Shown: piece by piece, positions 16,277 through 24,082 of the stretch
Position numbering within the stretch: the first letter of the stretch is position 1
How the letters are laid out: each line of letters starts with the position of its first letter
Position numbers and translations under genes: made by a program
Source: an uncultured Bacteroidales bacterium
Lineage (GTDB): Bacteria > Bacteroidota > Bacteroidia > Bacteroidales > Muribaculaceae
Direction of reading: 5' to 3'
Assembly: GCA_902774055.1 (NCBI GenBank)
Contig: CACYGX010000005.1
Span: 248,001 to 312,000 of the forward strand
Length of the DNA stretch: 64,000 bases
The notes under the pieces: generated by a model
What the model was told of the DNA's origin: nothing
The model's database searches: none
Seen by the model: only the letters and a program-made list of their open reading frames with translations

Positions 16277-18532
16277 ATGAAACATTCTCTTTTATTCATT
16301 ACCTTGGGGTTGCTGTGCCTGATCGCGCGAGCAGTCCCTGCCGACCCCACACCCGCACAGGTGACCCAACCTGACGGGACCACGCTCACTGTGGTATTGC
16401 ATGGAGATGAGTTCTTCAATTACCTGGCGACTAGCGACGGCTACACCGTGGTCAAGAACGAGAAGGGTTATTACACCTATGCTCGTCTTGAGGGCGACCG
16501 CCTGGTCGCTGGCGATATCATCGCCCATGACGTTGCTAACCGTAGTGCCAACGATTGGACAGCTCTTGCCAATTTGCCTAAAGGCTTAACTAACTCCGCT
16601 ATGGTGCAGAAGGGCAATAAACTGCTGAACCACCGCAATAACGTCCTCCGTGGCATTGGTGCAGGTGGACACATGGATTATAGCAAGTTCCGCGGCTTGA
16701 TCATCTTGATCAACTACACCGACAAGAAGTTTGACGACAACATCCCTTATAACTACACCCCCTATGACTTCTACAATGAAATGGTCAACAGCCAGGGCTA
16801 TACCGGTTACACCATGCCGTCGGGAACCAAGAAGGAGATGACGGGAAGTGTCCGCGACTTCTACTACGACAATTCTTTCCAGCAATTTGACCCCCATTTT
16901 GACATCTTGGGTCCTGTAGATGTGGGTTTTGTATCTACCGATGCCAATCAGATGAGCAACTGCGCCCCCATCTTCTTTGCCGCAATAGATTCCCTGGATT
17001 CTCAAGTGAACTTCAGCGACTATGATATCGACGAGGATGGCACAGTCGATATGGTGTTCTTCCTGGTTGCAGGTTGGGGCTCGGACTACAGCAGCAACAA
17101 CAGGCAATACCTGTGGCCCCACATGAACACCTTTGCGGAGTCACCTACGGTCGATGGTGTGAACTTCGGCTTGTATGCATGCTCTACTGGCATGACGGGT
17201 GCCGAACCCCAGTGGGGTAATGGCACCATCGGTGGTATTGGCACCTTCTGCCACGAGTTCAGCCATGTGCTGGGCTTGCCTGACTTCTATGATGCCGACT
17301 ACAGCGGGAGTGGTGGCCAGAGCCGCCATCCGTCCAACTGGTCGATCATGGCAAGTGGCTTTAAGGTCAATAACGGTTACGCTCCGGTGGGCTACAGCCT
17401 GTATGAGCGTTATGCACTGGGCTTTGCACAGCCCACACTCATCACGGGTGTGGATTCCTTGTCACTGGAGCCTGTGGATGTGTGCAATACGGGTTATCGC
17501 TTGAACACCAGTGTCGAGAACGAGTACTTCCTTATTGAGAACCGCCAGCAGACTGGCAGCAAGTGGGACAAGAGCTTGCCCGGCCACGGCATGCTGGTGT
17601 TCCGTGTCGATTCGACCGATGTGGACATCTGGGAGAATAACAAGGTCAACAACAACCCCAATCACATGTACTATGAGTTGCTCAGGGCCAGCTATAACAA
17701 CTTTAGCGATAGTGGACGTGACCCCTTCCCTGGCACCTACAATGTGACCACCATCTCTAACTTGACCGAGCCGAGCCTGCGCACATGGGCTGGCCAGTTG
17801 AATGCTTACAGCATTACCGACATTGCCGAGGCCGACGGCATCATCACCTTCAATGTGGTGGCCGATAGCACCAAGGCTTCTATCGAGAACTTCGAGAAAA
17901 TGCCTGTCGGAGAAACGCTCAACGAGTTGGCCGTTCCAGGTGTGTATGCCAACTGGGACTTCACTGCATGTGCCGTAGTCGATACCGCCCAGGTGGGTGT
18001 GGAATGTGGACACGTCGTTGCCATGAAGAATGGCAGCTACATCAGCACTGCCGAGAATCTGAACAAGATTCCCAATGTTGTGCGTTATAAAATTTATAAT
18101 CCCACTTCGGCCGCCGTAATGTTCACATTATATTATTCTATCAACAACGGTTCAAGGTGGCTCGAAGCCGATTATCCTAACACCGTATCGGTTCCTGCTG
18201 GCTCGTCGGTTGTTGCCACCGTTTCAACTGTGCCCACCACCGATCCCGTCATGCTGCGCATCAAGCAGACGTCGGGCAGCACCACCGAGTACTGCTATCT
18301 CGATGACATCACGCTCTATTATCAGTCCACCTGGACGCCTGAGATTGAGCTGATCATGGGTGACGTGAATGATGACGGCGAGTTCAGCATCAAGGACGTG
18401 TCGGCTCTCATCGATTATCTGTTGGATAGCGAGAACAATGTCATCAACATGGAGGCAGCTGACGTCAATGGCGACCATGAAGTTTCCATCAAGGACGTGA
18501 GCGCTATCATCGACATGCTGTTGAGCATGTAA
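16277..18532 (+). CDS. Secreted M6 metalloprotease with dockerin-like C-terminus (copy 3)
   Basis: A 751-residue paralogue, 63 bp after copy 2. The signal peptide MKHSLLFITLGLLCLIARA is followed by VPADPTPAQVTQPDGTTLT. The zinc motif is HEFSHVLGLPDFYD (H326-H330), with WSIMASG as Met-turn. The terminal duplicated calcium-loop module reads MGDVNDDGEFSIKDVSALID and DVNGDHEVSIKDVSAIID. Its DVSALIDYLL helix is nearly the same as in the C10 protease and LRR proteins downstream, unlike copies 1 and 2, so the module seems to be exchanged among unrelated enzymes. A terminator-like hairpin follows at 18583-18620. Confidence 0.9.
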   Translation: MKHSLLFITLGLLCLIARAVPADPTPAQVTQPDGTTLTVVLHGDEFFNYLATSDGYTVVKNEKGYYTYARLEGDRLVAGDIIAHDVANRSANDWTALANLPKGLTNSAMVQKGNKLLNHRNNVLRGIGAGGHMDYSKFRGLIILINYTDKKFDDNIPYNYTPYDFYNEMVNSQGYTGYTMPSGTKKEMTGSVRDFYYDNSFQQFDPHFDILGPVDVGFVSTDANQMSNCAPIFFAAIDSLDSQVNFSDYDIDEDGTVDMVFFLVAGWGSDYSSNNRQYLWPHMNTFAESPTVDGVNFGLYACSTGMTGAEPQWGNGTIGGIGTFCHEFSHVLGLPDFYDADYSGSGGQSRHPSNWSIMASGFKVNNGYAPVGYSLYERYALGFAQPTLITGVDSLSLEPVDVCNTGYRLNTSVENEYFLIENRQQTGSKWDKSLPGHGMLVFRVDSTDVDIWENNKVNNNPNHMYYELLRASYNNFSDSGRDPFPGTYNVTTISNLTEPSLRTWAGQLNAYSITDIAEADGIITFNVVADSTKASIENFEKMPVGETLNELAVPGVYANWDFTACAVVDTAQVGVECGHVVAMKNGSYISTAENLNKIPNVVRYKIYNPTSAAVMFTLYYSINNGSRWLEADYPNTVSVPAGSSVVATVSTVPTTDPVMLRIKQTSGSTTEYCYLDDITLYYQSTWTPEIELIMGDVNDDGEFSIKDVSALIDYLLDSENNVINMEAADVNGDHEVSIKDVSAIIDMLLSM

Positions 18533-18582
18533 TCTCCTGTTTGAATAGGGTTTCTTTGCATCGAGAAACCGAATCATTAAAT

Positions 18583-18630
18583 ATCAAATTGGGAATTCCT
18601 GACGGGGTTCCCAATTTGATTTCTCCCTAT
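18583..18630 (+). terminator. Hairpin terminator after the M6 cluster
   Basis: A perfect 13-bp inverted repeat (ATCAAATTGGGAA at 18583-18595, TTCCCAATTTGAT at 18608-18620). The T tract is weak (TTCTCCCTATT), so termination may be partial. Confidence 0.6.
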
Positions 18631-18674
18631 TGAAATCAGTTAACCTTTTATAACAATTTTTTTTCAGCAAATGT

Positions 18675-18705
18675 TTTGTCAGTTCGGATTTTGGTAGTAC
18701 TTTTG
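18675..18705 (+). promoter_or_regulatory. Consensus promoter P1 (TTTG-N19-TACTTTTG)
   Basis: -33 TTTG at 18675-18678 and -7 TACTTTTG at 18698-18705 with exactly 19 bp between them. The predicted start is near 18711. Confidence 0.6.
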
Positions 18706-18710
18706 CATCA

Positions 18711-18779
18711 AAGTTGGAAATATTAATACTATTCATCCTAAATGAACATCGCGTTGTGAAACGGGGTGTTTATTTTTTG
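18711..18779 (+). ncRNA. Candidate 68-nt RNA or attenuated leader
   Basis: It starts just after promoter P1 and ends in a hairpin AACATCGCGTT/AACGGGGTGTT (18745-18770, one mismatch and one G-U) followed by TATTTTTT. It contains no reading frame. It may be a small RNA or an attenuator for the downstream C10 protease gene. Confidence 0.4.
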
Positions 18780-18836
18780 CTCTTCACTGAAACATGTGAT
18801 AGTTAATGGATTTTTATAAGTTTTAGGACAAAAAAT

Positions 18837-18867
18837 TTTGGTGTTTCAGCTAATTGCTATAATTTTG
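18837..18867 (+). promoter_or_regulatory. Consensus promoter P2 (TTTG-N19-TAATTTTG) for the C10 protease
   Basis: -33 TTTG at 18837-18840 and -7 TAATTTTG at 18860-18867 with a 19-bp spacer. The predicted start is near 18873, leaving a 160-nt leader before the C10 protease gene. Confidence 0.6.
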
Positions 18868-18890
18868 CACGCGTCAAAAAGATAAAGATA

Positions 18891-18959
18891 ATGAGACAAA
18901 TACTGACCTTGGTTTTTGAACTTTGCCAACTCCCGTTCTCATGTATCGTGTTTTTTTGA
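18891..18959 (+). CDS. Possible 22-residue leader peptide
   Basis: ATG at 18891 to TGA at 18957 encodes MRQILTLVFELCQLPFSCIV plus FF, a hydrophobic peptide beginning about 18 nt after the predicted P2 transcript start. It ends in a poly-T stretch. It may be chance, since no ribosome-binding motif is clear and no attenuation hairpin directly follows. Confidence 0.2.
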   Translation: MRQILTLVFELCQLPFSCIVFF

Positions 18960-19035
18960 ATGTATATTTCAATAAGCGATTGTAATAGTACCTTCTTAAG
19001 AATTCTTGTATTATTAATCATATTGACATTTTATT

Positions 19036-20793
19036 ATGAAGAAATTACTTTTATTATTACCAATGTTTGCGTTATTTGCGCAAAGCATTGATGCAACGCC
19101 TATTACGCTGGATCAGGCTAAGGCCATTGCACAGCAGCAGCTTGCAAGCACTACTAAGTTTACTGCTTCCAATGCTAAGATGACCCTGAGCCATGCTGGC
19201 ATGAACATGAGGGGCACTGCTGATTACTATGTGTTTAACCGTGATGGTGGTCAGGGCTTCGTAATCGTTGCCGGTGACGACATGTCATCGCCTGTGCTGG
19301 GTTATAGCACCACTGGTACGTTTGACCTGAACACTGCTCCCGAACCCCTGAAAATGATGCTCAAGCAGTATCAGAACCAGATGGACTTGAAGCGCAGCAA
19401 CCACGAGACCACCAGGGCACCCCGCATCAACTATGACCTGCAGCCCTATGGCGTGACGCCCATCTGTGGTGACGTGCACTGGCATCAGTTCCCTCCCTAC
19501 AACAACAATTGTCCTGCTTCAAGCCATGCACTGACCTCTAACGGTCGCTGCTATGCTGGATGCGTGCCCGTGGCATTTGCTACGATTATGAAGGGTTTGC
19601 AGTACCCGACCCGCGGTTGTGGTGAGAATCGCTATACCTATATGTTGGATGGTCGCGAACAGACTGCTTATGCAAAATTCTATGACTATTCTTACAACTA
19701 TAGAGACATGAAGAATGGTTATGGCGAAAACGCTTGGAATGCCCAGGCTGTATCTGAACTGGTTTATGAAGTAGGTGTCGCTTTCCATACCATCTATTCA
19801 GGTGAGAGCAGTGATGCACTCCTCAGGAATGTGTTCCGCGGTATCATCGCTTTCTTTAACTTCAATGCCAATATCCAGTATGTACAGAAGTCCAGCTACG
19901 CCTATAATGAGCAGGCTTGGTATGACATGATGTACAACGAGATTGACAATCATCGCCCCGTTTATTACATGGGTTACAGGGTTATTGACAATAGCGGTAA
20001 CCAGTGCCACATTGGCCACGCATTTGTGCTGGACGGTTATGACAGCAACGGTAGGGTACATGTGAACTGGGGTTTCCAACCCGAGGAGTACAACTCTTAC
20101 TTTGATTGGGAACTGCTGTCACCGCGCGTCTACGGTGACACCCCCTATGAGCACGATCAAAAAGATGAGGGCTTCAACGCCGATCAGGCTGCTATCATCG
20201 GCCTCTGCGAGGATACTACCGGCATCGGTGGCGTTGTCGTTAAGAACGTGGATCTGGTAGCTGACACCATGCCCGCCAACGACCTGCGCATCAAGGTCAA
20301 CGTTCAGTCTCTGGGCGGTGTTTGGAACGGCAACCTGAGGTATGGTGTCGTAAGCCAGAACTCTGATGGCTCCTACAGCCCCGTTTTCTCCAAGACTGCT
20401 ACTAATGTAGAGATTCAAAGCGACAGTGTTGCTGTCCTCGACTTGAGTGGTGACTACTCGATGTATTATCTGACCCAGGGTCGTACCTACTATGTTGTAG
20501 TATGGACTCCTTACTTCTCCTACAGCTATGACTGGAACTGGTTCCTTGATGATCCCGTGCCCTTCACCGTTGGTGACTGGGTAACTCCTCCCGATCCTCA
20601 GTTCTTGCTTGGTGATGTAAATAACGATGAGGATGTGACTATCGCTGACGTATCTGCCCTGATCGACTACCTGCTGTCAGGTGATGGCACCGGCATCAAC
20701 CTGGATGCTGCTGACTGCAACGGCGCTGATGGAATCACCATCGCTGACGTTTCGGCCCTGATCGACTATCTGTTGACTGGCTCTTGGAATTAA
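19036..20793 (+). CDS. C10 (streptopain-like) cysteine protease with dockerin-like C-terminus
   Basis: A 585-residue secreted cysteine protease. The signal peptide ends near SIDATP. A Spi/C10-type propeptide follows at about 22-130 (FVIVAGDDMSSPVLGYS). The catalytic domain has Cys176 in YAGCVPVAFATIMK and His328 in GHAFVLDGYDSNGRVHVNWG, both typical of clan CA family C10. Two calcium-loop repeats close the protein: LGDVNNDEDVTIADVSALID and DCNGADGITIADVSALIDYL. In the second, the fifth loop position is Ala instead of Asp and there is an odd Cys, so calcium binding may be weaker. It has its own promoter and a strong terminator, so it is monocistronic. Confidence 0.92.
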   Translation: MKKLLLLLPMFALFAQSIDATPITLDQAKAIAQQQLASTTKFTASNAKMTLSHAGMNMRGTADYYVFNRDGGQGFVIVAGDDMSSPVLGYSTTGTFDLNTAPEPLKMMLKQYQNQMDLKRSNHETTRAPRINYDLQPYGVTPICGDVHWHQFPPYNNNCPASSHALTSNGRCYAGCVPVAFATIMKGLQYPTRGCGENRYTYMLDGREQTAYAKFYDYSYNYRDMKNGYGENAWNAQAVSELVYEVGVAFHTIYSGESSDALLRNVFRGIIAFFNFNANIQYVQKSSYAYNEQAWYDMMYNEIDNHRPVYYMGYRVIDNSGNQCHIGHAFVLDGYDSNGRVHVNWGFQPEEYNSYFDWELLSPRVYGDTPYEHDQKDEGFNADQAAIIGLCEDTTGIGGVVVKNVDLVADTMPANDLRIKVNVQSLGGVWNGNLRYGVVSQNSDGSYSPVFSKTATNVEIQSDSVAVLDLSGDYSMYYLTQGRTYYVVVWTPYFSYSYDWNWFLDDPVPFTVGDWVTPPDPQFLLGDVNNDEDVTIADVSALIDYLLSGDGTGINLDAADCNGADGITIADVSALIDYLLTGSWN

Positions 20794-20817
20794 TCTCCAA
20801 CAATAAAACCATAAATT

Positions 20818-20850
20818 CCTCATGCCCTCCAGGGTGTGAGGATTTTTTTT
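20818..20850 (+). terminator. Strong intrinsic terminator after the C10 protease
   Basis: Hairpin CCTCATGCCCT/AGGGTGTGAGG (20818-20841, two wobble pairs) followed by ATTTTTTTTT. Confidence 0.85.
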
Positions 20851-21014
20851 TATCTATTGATGTCCGGTAAAAAGCCCCGTGAGGGGCAATTAGATCATAG
20901 GCAGGTGGTGTAGCGAGGCGGAACCGAGCGTAACCCCTGCAATAGTGCCCCCCTTTGTTTTTAGTGTATCACGAAAAAATGACTTGTTTTGATGCGAATT
21001 TTGCAGTTTTTCAG

Positions 21015-21022
21015 TAATTTTG
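21015..21022 (+). promoter_or_regulatory. -7 element TAATTTTG for the polyferredoxin gene
   Basis: Exact TAnnTTTG, 47 bp upstream of the ATG. A TTTG lies upstream at a spacing of 23 rather than 19 bp. Confidence 0.4.
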
Positions 21023-21069
21023 CAGTTTCAATCCATATTATTAACCTATTTGCACAATTCTGAGTAATT

Positions 21070-22563
21070 ATGTTAAGAAAAATCCGCATAACGCTAGCAG
21101 CCATCATGATGGTCATGGTGACGCTGCTGTTTCTTGACGTGAGCGGGGTGCTGCATCATTACCTGTCGTGGACGGCACGCATCCAGTTCTTGCCTGCGGT
21201 ATTGGCACTCAACGTGGTCATTATCGTGGTGCTGGTGCTACTGACGCTCATCTTTGGCCGCATCTATTGCTCGGTCATCTGTCCGTTAGGCATCTTCCAG
21301 GATATCGTGTCGTGGATTCACGGCAAAAAGAAGAAAAACCGCTTCACGGCGAGCCCCGAGCGTCGCTGGTTGCGCTACGGCGTGTTGGTCCTGTTTATAG
21401 CAGCCCTGATTGCGGGTGTCAACTCGCTGGTAGTGCTGCTGGCCCCCTATAGCAGCTATGGTCGCATGGTGACCAACCTGTTGCTGCCCATTTATCAATG
21501 GGGCAATAACTTGCTGGCTTCGGTAGCCGAGCGCATGGACAGTTACGCCTTCTATAGCGTGGATGTGTGGATGAAGAGCCTGCCCACGTTCCTGATTGCA
21601 CTGGCCACCTTCATCATTATCGTAGTGCTGGCATGGCGTGGTGGACGCACTTATTGCAACACCATCTGCCCCGTGGGCACCGTCCTGGCACAACTGGCCC
21701 GTTTCTCATGGTTCAAGGTTTACTTTGATGCCGACAAGTGCAAGTCGTGTTCCCTGTGCACCAAGAACTGCAAGGCCTCCTGCATCGATTTCAAGACCCA
21801 CAAGGTGGACTACACGCGTTGTGTGACCTGTGGCAACTGCATCGAGAAGTGTAACTTTGGGGCGCTCCATTATGGCCGCCCCAAGGCTGTCGCTCAGCCT
21901 GTTGCTCCTGTCGCCGATGATCCATCGGGCACCGACGCCACCCGTCGCGCCTTCCTCGTGGGAACCGCTATTGTGGGCGCCGATGTCGCTCTGGCCCAGG
22001 CTGCCAAGAAAGTTGACGGTGGCCTTGCCATCATCGAGGACAAGAAACCCGCTAAACGTTCGACTCCATTGACGCCTCCAGGCTCGGTGAGCGCTAGCAA
22101 CTTCTACCAGCATTGCACCGCGTGCCAGTTGTGCGTTGCCAAGTGCCCGAACGGCGTCTTGCGTCCCTCGACCGACCCGCTGCACTTGATGCAGCCCGAA
22201 CTCAGCTTTGAGCGCGGCGCTTGCCGTCCCGAGTGTGTGGAGTGTTCCAGCGTGTGCCCCACAGGCGCCATCAAGCCCATCACCGTGGCCGAGAAATCCT
22301 CGACCATGCTGGGTCATGCCGTGTGGGTCAAGGACAACTGTCTGGTCATGACCGATGGTGTTAAATGCGGCAATTGTGCGCGCCATTGTCCCGCTGGTGC
22401 CATCATGATGGTGCCCAGCAATCCCAGTGACGAGACATCGCCCATGGTACCTGCCGTCAACAGTGCGATGTGCATCGGCTGCGGCACGTGTGAGTATGTG
22501 TGTCCTGTGCGCCCCTTCAGCGCCATCTATGTCGAGGGGCATGAAGTCCATAGCCAGATATAG
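21070..22563 (+). CDS. Membrane polyferredoxin (NapH/CcoG-like 4Fe-4S protein)
   Basis: A 497-residue integral membrane electron-transfer protein. The N-terminal half has about six transmembrane helices and two NapH-type CxxxCP motifs (CSVICPLG near 75, CNTICPVG near 200). A first ferredoxin pair is CKSCSLCTKNC and CVTCGNCIEKC. A linker with a hydrophobic AFLVGTAIVGADVALA segment follows. The C-terminal part has further 4Fe-4S motifs (HCTACQLCVAKCP, CVECSSVCP, CGNCARHCP, CIGCGTCEYVCPVRP). It would move electrons from the quinone pool or a cytosolic donor across or along the membrane. The Tat-exported Fe-S aldo/keto reductase starts 19 bp downstream and is the likely acceptor. Confidence 0.85.
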   Translation: MLRKIRITLAAIMMVMVTLLFLDVSGVLHHYLSWTARIQFLPAVLALNVVIIVVLVLLTLIFGRIYCSVICPLGIFQDIVSWIHGKKKKNRFTASPERRWLRYGVLVLFIAALIAGVNSLVVLLAPYSSYGRMVTNLLLPIYQWGNNLLASVAERMDSYAFYSVDVWMKSLPTFLIALATFIIIVVLAWRGGRTYCNTICPVGTVLAQLARFSWFKVYFDADKCKSCSLCTKNCKASCIDFKTHKVDYTRCVTCGNCIEKCNFGALHYGRPKAVAQPVAPVADDPSGTDATRRAFLVGTAIVGADVALAQAAKKVDGGLAIIEDKKPAKRSTPLTPPGSVSASNFYQHCTACQLCVAKCPNGVLRPSTDPLHLMQPELSFERGACRPECVECSSVCPTGAIKPITVAEKSSTMLGHAVWVKDNCLVMTDGVKCGNCARHCPAGAIMMVPSNPSDETSPMVPAVNSAMCIGCGTCEYVCPVRPFSAIYVEGHEVHSQI

Positions 22564-22582
22564 TTTTACTCCCTAGCAAGAC

Positions 22583-24040
22583 ATGATTATGAACGAGAAA
22601 CATCCCAAAAACAATAATAGCGGCAAGACATTGAGCCGCCGCACGTTCCTTAAGGCTTTAGGATTGGGCGCCGCCACTGCTGCCGCTCCCGTCATCGTGA
22701 GTTGCGCCACGGGAGATGACAAGAAAGGTCCCGCTCAGGAACCGCCCATTGGCAAGATGACCTACCGCGAGAACCCCAAGACCCACGAGAAAGTCTCCAT
22801 CCTGGGCTATGGCATGATGCGCCTGCCTGCCACCAACGGCAAACCCTTCGGGCGCGAGAACGACACCGAAATCGACCAGGAGATGGTCAACCGCCAGGTG
22901 GACTATGCCATCGAGCACGGAGTCAACTACTTTGACACGTCGCCTGCCTATTGCAAGGGCTTGAGCGAGCATGCCACGGGTATCGCACTGAGCCGTCACA
23001 AGCGTGACGAGTATTTCATAGCCACCAAGCTGTCCAACTTCTCGCCCGAGACCTGGTCGCGTGAGGCCAGCATCGAGATGTTCCAGAACTCCCTCAAGGA
23101 GTTGCAGGTGGACTATATTGACTACTTGCTGCTCCACGCCATCGGCGGCAGTGATGAAGATATGACGGCCATGGAGGTTTTTGAGGCCCGTTACATCGAT
23201 AACGGCATGCTTGACTACCTGATGGGGCAGCGCGAGAAGGGAGTAATACGCAACTTGGGCTTCTCTTATCATGGAGACATCGCCGTGTTTGACTACCTGC
23301 TGGCCAACCACGACAAGTACAAGTGGGATTTTGTACAGATTGAGTTGAACTACCTCGACTGGAAATTTGCCAAGGAGATGAACGAGGAGAATACCAATGC
23401 CGAGTACCTGTATGCCGAGTTGGACAAGCGCGGCATCCCCGCCGTCATCATGGAGCCCCTGCTGGGTGGACGTCTCGCCTCGTTGCCAAAGCCCTTGGCC
23501 AAAAAAATCCTTGCTGAAGACCCCGAGCGCACGCTCGCTTCATGGGCCTTCCGCTATGCCGGTTCATTCCCTCGAGTACTCACCGTCCTCAGCGGCATGA
23601 CCTATATGGAGCACTTGAAGGAAAACCTGTGCACCTATAGCCCGCTCGAGGAGTTGACCGACGAGGAAAAGGAATTCCTCTACGGCATTGCCGAGGAAAT
23701 CGTGGATTTCAACACCATCCCGTGTAACGATTGCAAGTACTGCATGCCTTGCCCCTATGGCATCGACATCCCAGGTGTGCTCACCCACTATAACAAGTGC
23801 ATTGCCGAGGACAATCTGACACGAGACCGCAAGGATCCCGACTATGCTCGTGCCCGCCGGGCCTTCCTCGTGGGATATGACCGCAGTGTGCCCCGCTTGC
23901 GCCAGGCCGACCACTGTATCGGGTGCGGCCAGTGTGTGAGCCACTGCCCGCAGCGCATCCAGATACCGCGTGAGATGGAACGCATCAACAACTACGTCGA
24001 AGCGCTGAAACGCAACATCGACCAAGGCCTCCAAGCCTAA
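22583..24040 (+). CDS. Tat-exported aldo/keto reductase with 4Fe-4S domain
   Basis: A 485-residue protein. It has a twin-arginine signal (SRRTFLKALGLGAATAAAPV) ending in VIVSC, which also looks like a lipobox, so it may be a Tat-dependent lipoprotein. The aldo/keto reductase barrel occupies about 60-370 (SILGYGMMRLP, GVNYFDTSPAYCKGLSEHA, YIDYLLLHAIGG). The C-terminus has a CNDCKYCMPCPYGIDIP motif and a ferredoxin motif CIGCGQCVSHCP. Cytosolic family members use NADPH; an exported one would need another electron source, and the polyferredoxin upstream could supply it. The second ATG (22589) may be the true start. Confidence 0.88.
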   Translation: MIMNEKHPKNNNSGKTLSRRTFLKALGLGAATAAAPVIVSCATGDDKKGPAQEPPIGKMTYRENPKTHEKVSILGYGMMRLPATNGKPFGRENDTEIDQEMVNRQVDYAIEHGVNYFDTSPAYCKGLSEHATGIALSRHKRDEYFIATKLSNFSPETWSREASIEMFQNSLKELQVDYIDYLLLHAIGGSDEDMTAMEVFEARYIDNGMLDYLMGQREKGVIRNLGFSYHGDIAVFDYLLANHDKYKWDFVQIELNYLDWKFAKEMNEENTNAEYLYAELDKRGIPAVIMEPLLGGRLASLPKPLAKKILAEDPERTLASWAFRYAGSFPRVLTVLSGMTYMEHLKENLCTYSPLEELTDEEKEFLYGIAEEIVDFNTIPCNDCKYCMPCPYGIDIPGVLTHYNKCIAEDNLTRDRKDPDYARARRAFLVGYDRSVPRLRQADHCIGCGQCVSHCPQRIQIPREMERINNYVEALKRNIDQGLQA

Positions 24041-24082
24041 TTTCAGTAATGTAACCATTAATTACTAATTCCGCCAACAGAA

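Larger units (their letters stand above)
18533..19035. other. 503-bp non-coding region with two consensus promoters
   Basis: It contains the terminator after the M6 cluster, two promoters matching TTTG-N19-TAnnTTTG, a candidate 68-nt RNA and a 22-codon leader reading frame before the C10 protease gene. No larger gene is seen. Confidence 0.6.
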
